In this document: positions 1 through 9,954 of the stretch, piece after piece
Position numbering within the stretch: the stretch's first letter is position 1
Layout of the letters: every line of letters starts with the position of its first letter
Assembly: GCA_004114245.1 (NCBI GenBank)
Contig: QZWS01000120.1
Span: 1 to 24,745, forward strand
Origin: Zoopage sp. CT-All
Taxonomy: Eukaryota; Zoopagomycota; Zoopagomycetes; Zoopagales; Zoopagaceae
Direction: 5' to 3'
DNA: 24,745 nucleotides
Notes under the pieces: model-generated
What the model was told of the DNA's origin: nothing
Databases searched by the model: none
The model's input: the letters and a program-made list of their open reading frames with translations, nothing else
Position numbers and translations under genes: made by a program

Positions 1-485
1 ACAGGCCGCGCCTCCATCGTATCTAGGGTGTGCGTGGTTCGTTATTGCCTGTGCGAGGTTGTGTTAAAGGCGCGATGGGGAGGCGCGATGGGGAGGCGTT
101 AATCGTCGCAGAGAGCGAGTGGCTGGTGAACGGGCAGGTAGGGGGGCAGGCAGAGGTGAAGCGTAGTGCAGTCAGCCAGCCAGCAGACAAAATACCCCAC
201 AGTTTTTGCGCACTGCCACGTCAGTAGCCATTCTTGGCGAGACATTGGGCCTCACGCGCACGGCATCTGCAGGGGTGCTTATTTTAGGCGCTTAGCTCTT
301 TGAATAATTAAGGCAGGCGCCTAAAATAAACACCCCTGGGCATCTGCAATTCAATATCTTCTCGTCTACCACGTCCATGGCTGGTGCTTTGTTCACTGAA
401 TGACTTCCTGCTTTCACTGCCTCTCCGCTTGTGAAGGTCAGTTTAGAGTATATGTGGTCAATGACTTGCTGTTATTCCTATTGCG
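1..485. other. Gene-free left edge containing one MITE-like element
   Basis: No open frame here looks like a gene: the short frames lack recognisable domains and their composition is not protein-like. The only structured element is the palindromic insertion at 262-347, described separately. The 3' end of the minus-strand membrane protein begins at 486, so part of this stretch should be its 3' untranslated region. Confidence 0.5.
262..347. mobile_element. Tiny MITE-like palindromic element with 9-bp target duplication
   Basis: Two inverted arms, 270-291 and 317-338, are complementary over 22 bp with a single mismatch and enclose a 25-bp spacer. Directly outside lies the 9-bp direct repeat GGCATCTGC, at 262-270 and 339-347. 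Its innermost left base can also pair as part of the arm. The arms begin AGGGGTG and end CACCCCT. Terminal inverted repeats flanked by a 9-bp duplication are the usual signature of Mutator-like (MULE) non-autonomous elements. At about 68 bp between the duplications it is far too short to encode anything. An alternative is a simple stem-loop whose flanking repeat arose by chance, but an exact 9-bp repeat at exactly the arm ends makes insertion the better reading. No second copy occurs in this window. Confidence 0.6.
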
Positions 486-1691
486 TCATGGTGGGTGCGG
501 CATCTCGATCATTGTGGACCAGTCCCGCAGCGTCACTTTTCTCCCGCCACCCGCCACTATCATATCCACGCCGTCATCGCCAGGAATGCTTGCCCTGTGA
601 TCATACGGACGCGTGCCCATCTGTGTCGGACCACTCTTGTCATACCAAGCGCCTAACGGCGTCGTCACGCTCGTTGTCACCGTCTCCCCTCGCGACTCTG
701 TTTCATGCGCGTACCCCGACAGCGACGCGAATTGCGCCTCTGGGACAAAATCCAGGTATGTCGAGACCCGCGCCACCCACCCCAAGTCGCCAATGATATC
801 GTCTGCACAGAGTAGCAAAACGGTCCAGGTTTCCCACATACCCGTCACGGTCATCCAGGCCGCGTATGCTATCACCGCGCTACCATCGCTCCCCATCGCT
901 GCATCCGACAGCGCGCCGTCATGGAGAAGATTGAACATCTGGGGCGCGATGGCAGCGGGTGCAAGGATGACGGGGAGCGGGACGAGCCAGAGCAGCTGCG
1001 AGCGAGTCTCTACCGACACCGGGGTTCCGCCCATCGGACGCAGAAGCACCCGAATCCATGCCAGCGTGGTGGCCAGCAGCAGATACGCCTCGACGAGGGT
1101 GAGTGACACCAAATGGAGCGCGATGGGGACGCGGGCGCCAAGGACGACGTATGCCAGGACACACGAGCAGGTTAGAAGCAAGCCTAGGTAGACCACCAGG
1201 TGAGATGCATACGGCGCGTGGAGCCTCCACTTGGACACTCCCCGATGCACTGCATATGTGCCGTCTTCGTGGCGGCTCGATGCAGAGCGAGTGTGTGAGG
1301 AGGGGGTGGGGCACTCCTCCTGCTGCCGATACCGCAGCCCATCGACCACCATTCTCGAGCTTCCCACCCTCAGTTTTCTGAGCAGCCGCGCGACCACGCT
1401 CCCGGTCACAGCCACGATGCCGAACTGCGATGCGGCCAGGAGGGGCAGCTCGGCCCGCGCAGGATCAATGCGATACCACCGCGCAAGCATGGTTAGAATC
1501 CCGCGCGGGAATACAAGCGTCACAAGGAGCGCCAAGACCAGGAGCATAGGGGATTGACAAAGATGGGTTGTTGATGGGCGTGTCGAGCGCGCGAGTCGGC
1601 GAAGAAGAACGAGGATGGCGGTGAGGGGGATGAGAGGATGCAGAAGGCCGGCCATGGAGCCCGTCGTCGTCGTCGCGAACGGCGTATCCAT
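486..1691 (-). CDS. Unrecognised seven-transmembrane protein
   Basis: This is a single-exon frame of 401 residues opening with ATG at 1689-1691. Hydrophobic stretches of membrane-helix length lie at about residues 14-32, 48-69, 82-104, 162-186, 189-212, 233-256 and 271-296, giving seven in total. A hydrophilic loop of about 58 residues separates helices 3 and 4, and a polar tail of about 100 residues follows helix 7. The seven-helix count and long C-terminal tail resemble fungal GPCR-like proteins in outline. I see no family signature, so no function is assigned. A second Met at residue 13 could be the real start and would leave helix 1 intact. Several antisense frames overlap but show no such pattern. 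The gene stands alone, transcribed away from the rest of the window. Confidence 0.6.
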   Translation of the reverse strand: MDTPFATTTTGSMAGLLHPLIPLTAILVLLRRLARSTRPSTTHLCQSPMLLVLALLVTLVFPRGILTMLARWYRIDPARAELPLLAASQFGIVAVTGSVVARLLRKLRVGSSRMVVDGLRYRQQEECPTPSSHTRSASSRHEDGTYAVHRGVSKWRLHAPYASHLVVYLGLLLTCSCVLAYVVLGARVPIALHLVSLTLVEAYLLLATTLAWIRVLLRPMGGTPVSVETRSQLLWLVPLPVILAPAAIAPQMFNLLHDGALSDAAMGSDGSAVIAYAAWMTVTGMWETWTVLLLCADDIIGDLGWVARVSTYLDFVPEAQFASLSGYAHETESRGETVTTSVTTPLGAWYDKSGPTQMGTRPYDHRASIPGDDGVDMIVAGGGRKVTLRDWSTMIEMPHPP

Positions 1692-2247
1692 TGGGGATGG
1701 GGGCGGGGATGGGGATCTGGAGTCTTTCGTGTTGAGGGCCGGCCCTTGATATGAATGCTATAATGGTGAATGATGGCAGATGTGCAGGTAGTGAGGATGT
1801 CACGAGGGCTCGAGCCGCTGCATTGGGCGTGGCGTCACGCTAAGCAGCTATATGCTCCAGTCTGACAGCCATCAGGGTGGACTGCTGCATGCACGTGCGG
1901 TTACCTATCTGAATCCGAATCTGGATCTGAATCTGGATCATTCATCGGACCCTTCACGACAGAGACTAGCGTGCTTCACTCGCCCATGTGCCTCTAGCGC
2001 AGCATCTGCTTAGGGAAAGCACTTTGAGCTGCTGCAGAGTTACAAACTACCAACGTGCAAGTCGACTTATCACCTGGCATCGTCAAGCAGCACGTCGAGA
2101 GCATCGACACGCTCTCTCTCCTCCTTGTCCCCCGTCAGCCTACTATGACCCTCGATGCATCCAAACGATGCCATCCACTCTTGGCCATCGACGTTGTCGT
2201 AGAATATTCGCCGTATTATGAATGTCTGGTAAAGCCACATCATAGAG
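1692..2247. other. Gene-free stretch upstream of the 7TM gene
   Basis: No convincing gene is visible. It should contain the promoter of the minus-strand membrane protein that starts at 1691. The only structure noticed is a short tandem repeat at 1911-1940 (GAATCTGGATCT followed by GAATCTGGATCA, preceded by a partial copy). The short plus-strand frames at about 1988-2321 have no recognisable content. Confidence 0.4.
1911..1940. repeat. Short 12-bp tandem repeat
   Basis: Two copies of a 12-bp unit (1917-1928 and 1929-1940) differ only in the last base and are preceded by a half copy (GAATCC, 1911-1916). The element is A/T-balanced and non-coding, and looks like a young slippage product. Confidence 0.5.
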
Positions 2248-2562
2248 TCATAGATCAGGGACAGTATCCCTATCGCATGTCATCAGCATCCATTGCATGC
2301 TCATGGGCGGCCTACACATGACGCAGTAGGCTACCTCTGCCGCAGACACGAGCACCACGAAGCCCAGATGGACTAGGAACACCACGAGGACGCAAAGCAC
2401 TGCATGAATGTAGCCTCGTATTCTTCGCGGCAGCGTGCGAATATGCTCTGGGAAGGTTCTGAAAAAGACATGGGCCTCCGACCATGCGAACGACATTAAA
2501 AGAACGAGCACGGTCTTTGTGGGCGACTGCTCGTGTGTGGACAGAGCTGGGTCGTGTGACAT
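2248..2562 (-). CDS. Doubtful small single-pass membrane protein
   Basis: An ATG at 2560-2562 opens a 104-residue frame that begins 47 bp downstream of the NCA2 stop on the same strand. It contains one strong hydrophobic stretch, around residues 50-80 and rich in V, L and F, that could be a membrane helix. Nothing else in it is recognisable. It may be a real small gene or a chance frame in the 3' untranslated region of NCA2. The hydrophobic run is the only argument in its favour. Confidence 0.22.
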   Translation of the reverse strand: MSHDPALSTHEQSPTKTVLVLLMSFAWSEAHVFFRTFPEHIRTLPRRIRGYIHAVLCVLVVFLVHLGFVVLVSAAEVAYCVMCRPPMSMQWMLMTCDRDTVPDL

Positions 2563-2609
2563 CTGGGCACCAGTGAGTTTGGGGAAAATGGCGCTTTGAC
2601 GTGGCCCGT

Positions 2610-4594
2610 TTACCCTGCACAGTGCAACACCCGATAGCTGCGGCACATCCTATCGACAACCCGCAGCCGCTGATCGACGCTCAGTTCTGCATCCTCCAGC
2701 TCCGTGACGTCCTCTATTAGCTTCACCCGGTCTTCGCGCGACAGGTTCAGTCGAGGGACCGTATCGTTCAGCACGCGGTATGACTCGCACAACACCATGC
2801 CTTGGGTGAACGAGGGAAGGGCACTGTTCTGCGCACTCCCGATCCGCCTGTTGTTCTGGTTGAGCAGTTTTTCCACACGCCTAGAATGCAGCATCAGACA
2901 CCTGGGCCGGAGCAGCACGCCTCACCGGATGTACTCTCGAAACCGTTTCAGATACATCTTTTCGCCCGTCACCCCCATCACCACCCATTGCCATGCGCGC
3001 ATCGTCAACTTGATGCCGAACCAGGCCACGGCAAATGCCGGAAAGATTGCAATAAAGGCGAAATTCAACTCGTTGGATCGTAGCAGCTGATCAAGCGACG
3101 TCATGGCCAGGTCGAGATCGACTTTGGTCTTCTGCACTTGTATCAGCAAAATACGTATCAAGGAGTCTACAACGACATCCGATTGGTTAGAGGGAGGCGG
3201 CAGAGTTAATCGACGAATCATATACCAAATAACGCGCTCTTGACAGGGGTCTAATAATCATTAGTCTTCCCAGCATACGAGCCACGCCCAAGGCTCACCT
3301 TGATCTCCTCCTCGTAGGCACGCAGCACCACCGACATGTCACCATCACGAACCTGTCTTCGCACAGCCTCCAGCACATCTCCGTTCACCGCCCCGCGCCT
3401 TGCGTCTCGCACAAACCCCGCCACCATACGCTCAAGACTCTCGATGTCCGAGGCGAGAGATTTGGCGCTGGTCACCATGAGGCGTCGCTCACGGTATCGC
3501 ACTGTCTCGTATAGCCCAACCACGGGTCCAACGATCCAATCCTGCATGAATGCAACGCCGGTATCACGAGCCGCGTGGATCCATTCTACGATGTCCATGC
3601 GTGTGCGGTAAGCGTATCGGGTGGAGGCGAGAGTTATAGCAGTATAGAGGATGAGGCGCGGCCAGGCGAGCTCAAGGGCTGATGGGCGTGAAGGGATAGT
3701 GCGGCTGGCCAGGGCCATGTGTGGATGGGCTGACCAGCGTTGAAGAGCGATACTGCACTTGCGAAACCGGTCATTGATAGTTGCAGACGACGCATCGTCC
3801 GCTCTTTCTGCGCTGTTTTCGAATGAAAGAGACTTGAGGACCGTATCAAGCAGATGCACGATGGCACCGATGGCCCCTCCCGTGCCCGGTGCAGCATCAA
3901 ATTTCAGCTCCGATAACGTGCCCAACGCGTTTGCAATACAAGATTGGGCCTCTTCCAATGTCTTGACATTTTTCGCGGCCTCTTTCTGAAGCGAGCGCAG
4001 CACAAAATGCACTCCGGACCACCTCATGAGTGATACAGAGCGTATTCCGGGAGATACAGCGCTGGAAAAGGCCGTAGATGGGTCCGAGAGCAGTTGGAAG
4101 ATGCGTCGCGGCGAGACTTGAAGAAAATGCAGCGCTGCCAACGACCGTCGCGACATGACGCTGTTCCAGTATTCCAACGTCTCTGAGAACGGCATCACAG
4201 CGTGAAGAAGCACTGTCGCAGCAGATTGGTAGGTAATCAAAGCAAGCTCCGACATGACCGCCAAATGCAGCCCAGCGATCTCTACATCAGAGGACGACGA
4301 TGCGATGAACGCCTCGTATTTGGATGGAACCTCTCTCAATTCTTTCAGCGTAGACTCGATCGCAGTGATGCATTCGGTGACAGCCATGTGATTCCGCGAG
4401 CCGAGTGTCTGGAGCTGTGCTAGACGACGCAGCAAGGTGTCGACCCAGGCGCGTCGCGTCTCAATGTCATCTGCCGTTGATGGAAGCAGATATAAATCCC
4501 TAGGAATGGTCTCTGCGTGGAGAAGCGGGTCGAGGACGCGTCGGAGCGCGTCGGTGCGACGCTTGGGGAACGCAGCAGGTTCGTGTTGAGACAT
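2610..4594 (-). CDS. NCA2: Nca2-like mitochondrial membrane protein (four exons)
   Basis: Exons are 4594-3299, 3250-3226, 3166-2926 and 2880-2610 (minus strand), and all junctions are GT/AG with consistent phases (0, 1, 2). The protein is 610 residues, matching the roughly 600 residues of yeast Nca2, which is needed for proper expression of the mitochondrial ATP6/ATP8 genes. Family hallmarks run in order: a 'WPRLILY' membrane segment; the 'SLERMV.GF.RDA' block; an acidic 'EEEIKTPVKSALFDSLIR' stretch created only by splicing the 25-nt exon; 'LLIQVQKTKVDLDLAM'; 'LDQLLRSNELNFAF' running into a second membrane helix; and a C-terminal 'GMVLCESY...LRVVDRM' block. I chose ATG 4592-4594 because the frame upstream opens only with non-ATG codons. 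The divergent neighbour MPP10 starts 43 bp away. Intron lengths are 48, 59 and 45 bp. Confidence 0.9.
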
Positions 4595-4637
4595 CAGGAC
4601 AAAACACGGTATAAATTTTTTGTTCTTCAATCCGACG
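4595..4637. promoter_or_regulatory. 43-bp bidirectional intergenic gap between NCA2 and MPP10
   Basis: Only 43 bp separate the two divergent start codons. The gap holds TATAAA (4610-4615) running into an AAATTTTT tract. That tract is the reverse complement of the core of the yeast ribosomal RNA processing element (AAAAATTT), which is found at ribosome-biogenesis genes such as MPP10. The TATA is only 23 bp from the MPP10 ATG, closer than a normal TATA box, so at least one promoter probably extends into the neighbouring coding region. The regulatory reading is inference from motif similarity. Confidence 0.4.
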
Positions 4638-6592
4638 ATGCCTATTCCGCTGCCCCTCCCGCTGCCTTACTCCGCCGATGACGATGCATCCACTGCCAGC
4701 AGTGATCTGTATTCGTTCGCGTTAGAGGACCATTCGCTGCCAGCGCTCGACAGTTTCGCGTTTCAGGATGATGGCTCGGTGGCCATGTTCACTTCGATCG
4801 CGAAGCTGCTCTACCGCCATGGTAAGCGCCAAACCTACTCTTTCTTGCAATACTGATTGGCTGCTTTCATGTACTTATAGCAAAGGCAGTAGAGGAGGAT
4901 GGAGAGAGGTTCGGTGCATTGGATACGATTCCCAAGGGGCTGGATCTCGAGCAGATCTGGGCCGTACTGGATGACCGTCTCCATGGAACTGGTGGCAGTG
5001 GGATGATGCAGTGGGCAAAGGATGGGTTGGATGAGCTGGAGGAGGCATTGGCTGGAATAGACGCTATCGGAGACGGTGATGCTATCGAAGTAGAGGAAAG
5101 CGGTGAGGACAGTGTGTCACATAGTGACGACGAGTCAGATAGCGAGGATGCCAGCGACGAGTCGGAGGCCGTGGTGGATGTGGATACCGCCTCGGATGTC
5201 GACATATCTGATTCGCCGTCCTCCGACAATATTCAGCCCAATGATGCCGACGAAGTATCTTCGGAACCAGACTCGGAAGAAGAAGCCCTTGATGACGGAT
5301 TCTTCTCGATGCGCGAGATGGAAAAATTCGCTGACCGCATGGAACGTGCTTCGGACGAGGAGCGCAGCGACGAGGATGATAGTGAGGAGATTGATTATAC
5401 CCAGGATCCGGACGAACTACGCGGCTCCGACAGCGAGGGGGGGAGCGATGACGAGAATATGGAGGATAATGCTAACGAAATTCGTTTCGCGGATTTCTTC
5501 CGGCCACCGAGGAGCTCTATCCGTGGCAGCAAACCGACAGGTGCACAACGCGCTGCGCGGGCCGAGAAGCGTGTCCAGTTCGCGGAGAAGACTGCCATGA
5601 CGTCTACTCAAGAATTCGAAAATGATTACTACAGTGATACGGCTGCTGGAAATGACAAGTCTAGCGACAAGAAGGCGGATCTCTTTCGCATGGATGACCA
5701 TTCGGACAGCGACAAAGACAGTGGAACGCACAGGTCGGGGTTTGAGAAGCGCCAGGAAAAGATGCAGGCCACTATCAAGGAGCTCGAGGCGGAGCGGATC
5801 GAGAAGAAAGAATGGACCATGACTGGCGAGGCGTCGGCCCACGACCGTCCCCAAAATAGTCTGCTTGAGCAAAACCTGGAGTTTGACCATGCCAACAAGA
5901 CCGTTCCGGTAGTCACCGTGGAAAAGACCAACACGCTTGAGGACATCATCAAGGCGCGCATTTTAAACGGCCTGTTTGACGACGTGGTACGAAAACGCGA
6001 TCCGAAAGAAAAGCCGTTCCGTTCGTCGGAGCGCGTGGAAATCGACGAGGAGAAATCGAAGAAATCGCTGGCGGAGATCTACGAGGCCGAGTTTATCAAG
6101 CAACAGGCGCCGGCATTGCAGCCCGGCACAGCCAAAAACGAGACGATCGATCCTGTGCTGCAGAAGCAGCATGATGAGATCACGCAGCTCGCACGCACTC
6201 TCTTTCACAAACTCGATGCTCTCTCCTCGCACCATCACCGCGCCGAGCTCCCCGAGGCCGAGATCCGCATCATTCGGGACGTGTCTGCCATTGAAATGGA
6301 GGAGGCCATCCCGATTGCCGTGACAGATGGCAGTCGGCTTGCTCCGCACGAGGTGTACCAGAAGCCGCGCGGGGATGTGCGTGGAAAAAGCGAAATGGAG
6401 CAGGAGGAGCGTCGTCGGGTGCGGAATCGCAAGAAGCGGGTTGCCAAGGTGCGGCAGGTGGCCAAGGGCGAGGCGGGAGGCCAGGCGGATGTGGAGAAGG
6501 CCAAGGATGCTGCGGTCAAGAGCATGGTCAAAGTTATCAACAAGGACGGCTCGACCGGTGACAAGAAGCAAAGGCGGGCCAAAGCGGAGTAG
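4638..6592 (+). CDS. MPP10: Mpp10, U3 snoRNP / SSU processome protein (two exons)
   Basis: Exon 1 is 4638-4821 and exon 2 is 4881-6592, joined across a 59-bp intron (GTAAGC...TTATAG), giving 631 residues. Mpp10 is a core component of the U3 snoRNP that acts with Imp3 and Imp4 in 18S pre-rRNA cleavage in the nucleolus. An N-terminal domain ('SIAKLLYRHAKAVEEDG', then 'GLDLEQIWAVLDDRL') is formed correctly only after splicing. A long Asp/Glu/Ser-rich region spans about residues 125-265, interrupted by 'LDDGFFSMREMEKFADRM' and 'RFADFF'. The family signature 'EWTMTGEASAHDRPQNSLLE' lies at about 372-391. 'LEDIIKARILNGLFDDV', 'EIYEAEF' and a basic, Lys/Arg-rich tail (about 571-631) follow. ATG 4638 is the first in frame. 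The gene is divergent from NCA2. Confidence 0.95.
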
Positions 6593-6825
6593 GGTGACAG
6601 TGGATGCACCAGGCGGATTGGAGCACGGTTGCGTCAGCGGAGGAGCAATTCAAATTCATTTCCCGTGGGCACAAACGCAGACTTTGTGCATACACTGCAA
6701 CTGGCTGCGTCAGCCCGAACTTATCGGCTTGGATTTCCCACGGCCCCCTGCTCCACCAACCACTCTGTGTGCCTCCGTACCGCCGCCTTCTCGCCCAGCA
6801 TGTGTACGAATCCATCAAAGCCTGC

Positions 6826-7272
6826 ATGCATCTCGAACACACTGTAGCTGCCTCTGCAACCAGCACCACAAACGGCGCGGCGCACGACAGCCATATCGCT
6901 GCAGGCCATAAGCTCGCCTCGCTGCTTGCCCAGCGCCCGGACCCGCAGACCCTCGTTGAGCGTCACATCATTCCCACCGACAACCTCACCATCGCCCCGG
7001 CGCTTCAGGCGTCGCTGATGAACCTGGAGCGCAGCAAGCTGGAAGATAAACTGGAGCATTTACTGGAGCACCGTCCCACCAAAGCCGAGCTCGTGCAGCA
7101 GCATATCTTGGTCGGCGAGAGCCACGTGGATCCGAGTCTGGTGGCAAGGCAAATGGAACTGGAGCACAACCTGGTTGCAGATAAATTGGACAGTGCTCTG
7201 GAGAGTCGGCCGCCGCCCGAAGAGTTGGTAAAGCGGCGGATTTTGAAGGAGGATGAGAAGCCCGGCGTGTAG
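6826..7272 (+). CDS. Small RPEL-repeat protein
   Basis: The protein is 148 residues with three RPEL motifs, at about residues 28-50, 74-96 and 118-140. The cores are RPDPQTL, RPTKAEL and RPPPEEL, each followed by a 'V..R/Q.I(I/L)' tail. RPEL motifs bind monomeric actin in animal MRTF and Phactr proteins. The fungal small RPEL proteins are little characterised, so actin binding here is an inference. The linkers repeat too: 'M.LEH' or 'LMNLER' precedes each motif, giving a period of about 46 residues. This supports ATG 6826, whose 'MHLEHT' matches the linkers. An in-frame extension to 6604 has no family similarity and would start 12 bp after the MPP10 stop. The first motif has Thr where Glu is usual, so it may be weaker. 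Confidence 0.75.
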   Translation: MHLEHTVAASATSTTNGAAHDSHIAAGHKLASLLAQRPDPQTLVERHIIPTDNLTIAPALQASLMNLERSKLEDKLEHLLEHRPTKAELVQQHILVGESHVDPSLVARQMELEHNLVADKLDSALESRPPPEELVKRRILKEDEKPGV

Positions 7273-7606
7273 ATTGGATGCTGCAGATATGAATTGCCGT
7301 GTTTAGTGCTGTCCTATAGAGGCTCTTGTCTCGCACTCCTGATAACGGCGAGTGCAACGGCGTGCTGTTGAGAGAGAAATGCCATGTATTGGGCCGTGGC
7401 ATCAATACAAGCTGTCGTTACTTAGTTCCTATTCGATTGCCTTATACTGCTTATGGGTGCATTGTCTCGACCTGGGTTAAAAAACCCCGCTCGAATGACG
7501 GCGTGCTGCCGAAACTAGTCCCGGGTCTTGTCGCACTGCGTCAGCTTTTTTTCTTTCGTGCCCGGCGCTGACTCTGACGCTGCCGATCCCAGTCCCGCCC
7601 ACGACC
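7273..7606. other. Intergenic region upstream of RRN3
   Basis: No gene is visible. It should hold the 3' end of the RPEL gene and the RRN3 promoter. A small palindrome (GGGTT, four A, AACCC) at about 7474-7487 and a pyrimidine tract (about 7545-7558) lie 50-130 bp ahead of the RRN3 ATG. Confidence 0.4.
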
Positions 7607-9899
7607 ATGGCCGAGACCACCACCACCGCAGATGACTCTCGGGTACCAGTAAAGCGGAAGGTGTGCTCGGCTAACGCCCGGACCTCTGCCGCAACGGCTG
7701 CTCGCGCGGATGGTGGCATCGACCGCATGTCCGTGTCGCCAGTGTCGCCAGTGCACAATACATCTCTCAAACGTAGTCGATCCAATCCCGGCGAGTTGCA
7801 AAAAAATGAATATACCGCAAATGATCAGAGTTTGATTGATGAGACGCATGAGGGCGATATCGTGGTAGAGGCATATATTCAGAACGCGTTTTCGGAGCTC
7901 GATAAGGTGCGGCACTCCAGCTTGCCGTCAACACCCTCGCTAATGTGCGCTGCGATAGGGCTCCAAGATGGCGTACGACGAGTTGTGCCGGCAATTATTG
8001 TCGCTTTCCCGCTCCCAGCTCGCGCCAGACCACGCTTCGGCTCGGCACCCAATGACACCATGGCTGCGCACCCTCACCCATCTTGTCGCACGCCTGCACC
8101 GTACCCATCACCAGGCGCTCATTCAACTCATTCTCGAGCTGGACTGGGCCCGTGTGGTGATTGGCGACTGCGGCGCCGGATTCTGTCGCGTCTACACCCG
8201 ATTCATCGAGACCCTGGTCACCGTGCACCCCCACTGGGCCGCCATGGAGGTGTGCCAGGCCCTGGCAAGCAGCATCATTTTAGCCTCTTCTTCGTCTTCC
8301 CCCGACCAAACCATGACGCTGTCCGCGGATGCTGTGCGTGATCGGATGCATTCGCTTCTTCGTCGCGTTGCCGTGGACCTCGTCCCCGCCATTGCCGCCT
8401 CCTCTCGCTCGCTTACCTCGCTGCTCCTGCGCACATTGAGGCCGCACCCTGCCCAATCAATCGCCGACCAACGCGTGTCTATTCGTGCGCTGCTGCGAAT
8501 TGCCCAAGATATTCCCGGAATGCGGGTCCGAATATGGCTGGTATTAATCGAGTATGCCCTGGAGTTGGATGTTGAGCTGGGCGATGTCGAGGCTGCCGGT
8601 GAGGACGACGAGGAGATATTCAAGCTTGATGAGGATGCAGCGGCCGAGAACGAGGATGCCGCCAGCGATAGCGGTTCCGATGCTTCCTCTGTGGCGGCCA
8701 CCGATGACGAGGATAGCGACGATGGGTTTCACCAGGCAAGCGAAATGGCTCCCGAAGAGCGATTTGAGTATCACAAAGTTGCCGCCAAGAAACTTGACAT
8801 GGCCATGAATATTCTACTCGCGACACAATCAGCATTTCCTCGCCATTTGCCGGTCGAAACCGAGCATTTCAACCTCCTCCTGGACGCATTCCACCAGCTC
8901 GTACTCTCCACGCACCGCGCACGATACGTCCAGTTCCTCATGTTTCACTGGTGCGCCCGATCCGATGAGTATGCGGACGCCTTTATGGGCGCTCTAATCC
9001 AAGAAATCGTCGGCGGGACTGATCCTTCCCTTCCCACCACCGGATCCCGCAATCCAGATCGGTCCGTCAATGCTGCTGGGTACATTGCGAGCTTTGTTGC
9101 GCGGGCACAGTACCTGCCTCCTGACGTTGTGCGTGGCACCGTTAATGTGCTCGTAAGCTGGGGCCTGGCCTACGTCGACGCCGATCGGGCTCGAGCTTAT
9201 GGCAGCAATGGCATGGATCAGTACGAGGAATCCCGCGACGGCGTCGGAGGACGGCGTCATCTGGTATGGTACGCTGTTGTGCAGGCCATCATGTATGTGT
9301 TTTGCTTCCGATGGCGGGATCTGCAGCTCGGCGATGGACTCGACGGCGAGCAGGAAACGGCCGAAGATGGGCATGCCACTGGGTCGGCACAATGGATACC
9401 TGCATTGAGCGTGCTGCTGCAACTCCTGCAATCCAGGCTGGCGCCGATGCGCGTGTGTTCGCGCGGTGTTGCGGAGCAGTTTTGCCGGCTTGCACACACG
9501 CATCGCCTTGCATACTGCTATCCCTTGCTTTACAATGTCGGCAAGAAAGACGAGCAGAGCGCAGTGTCGACGAACCGCAGTGCATTGGCCGTCATCGCCA
9601 TGACCTACGACCGTCTTGAAACGTTTTTTCCGTTCGATCCGCTGCGCTTGCCCCGATGCCGCAGCTATTTTGATGGCATCTACAACGAGTGGCAAGACGA
9701 TGAGGAAGACGGAGATTCGTCAACAGCAGAGTCCGAGGACGAGGCCAACTCGGATGAGGTGCAAGAAATCGTGCTCAACCGCAGCATGCAAGCATTGAGC
9801 ATTACCCCGCCGGGGTCTGGGCTGGATGCGAGCCGAGCGATGCTCAAGGAGCAGCTGCAGCGACTCCTCCGAAATCACACACCCACTAGCGATCGATGA
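7607..9899 (+). CDS. RRN3: Rrn3/TIF-IA, RNA polymerase I initiation factor (two exons)
   Basis: Exon 1 (7607-7906) and exon 2 (7959-9899) are joined across a 52-bp intron (GTGCGG...GCGATAG), giving 746 residues. Rrn3 binds RNA polymerase I and recruits it to the rDNA promoter. The junction yields 'AFSELDKGSKMAYDEL', as expected at the start of the HEAT-repeat region. Diagnostic blocks are 'RYVQFLMFHWCAR' (about 422-434), 'AAGYIASFVARAQYLP' (about 472-487), 'WYAVVQAIMYVFCFRW' (about 537-552), and 'FFPFDPLRLPR...YNEW' (about 656-678). An acidic insert (about 308-357) occupies the position of the acidic loop known in Rrn3 proteins. The length exceeds the 627 residues of yeast Rrn3, because of a Ser/Thr/Arg-rich N terminus of about 85 residues and the acidic segments. 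It ends 55 bp from the convergent GCN5. Confidence 0.95.
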
Positions 9900-9954
9900 A
9901 CAAGTCTATATGTATACTGTACAATGCATGCGAACGTTTACTTTGATTCCAGCG

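Noticed and set aside
613-1191. 192-codon plus-strand frame antisense to the 7TM gene
   Set aside because: The opposite strand has seven regularly spaced hydrophobic helices. This frame is a Ser/Thr/Arg-rich shadow.
4595-4630. Extension of NCA2 to a TTG at 4628-4630
   Set aside because: Non-ATG start that would leave only a few bases before the MPP10 ATG; the ATG at 4592-4594 suffices.
7474-7487. Small palindrome GGGTT-AAAA-AACCC upstream of RRN3
   Set aside because: A 5-bp stem is too short to claim as a regulatory element.
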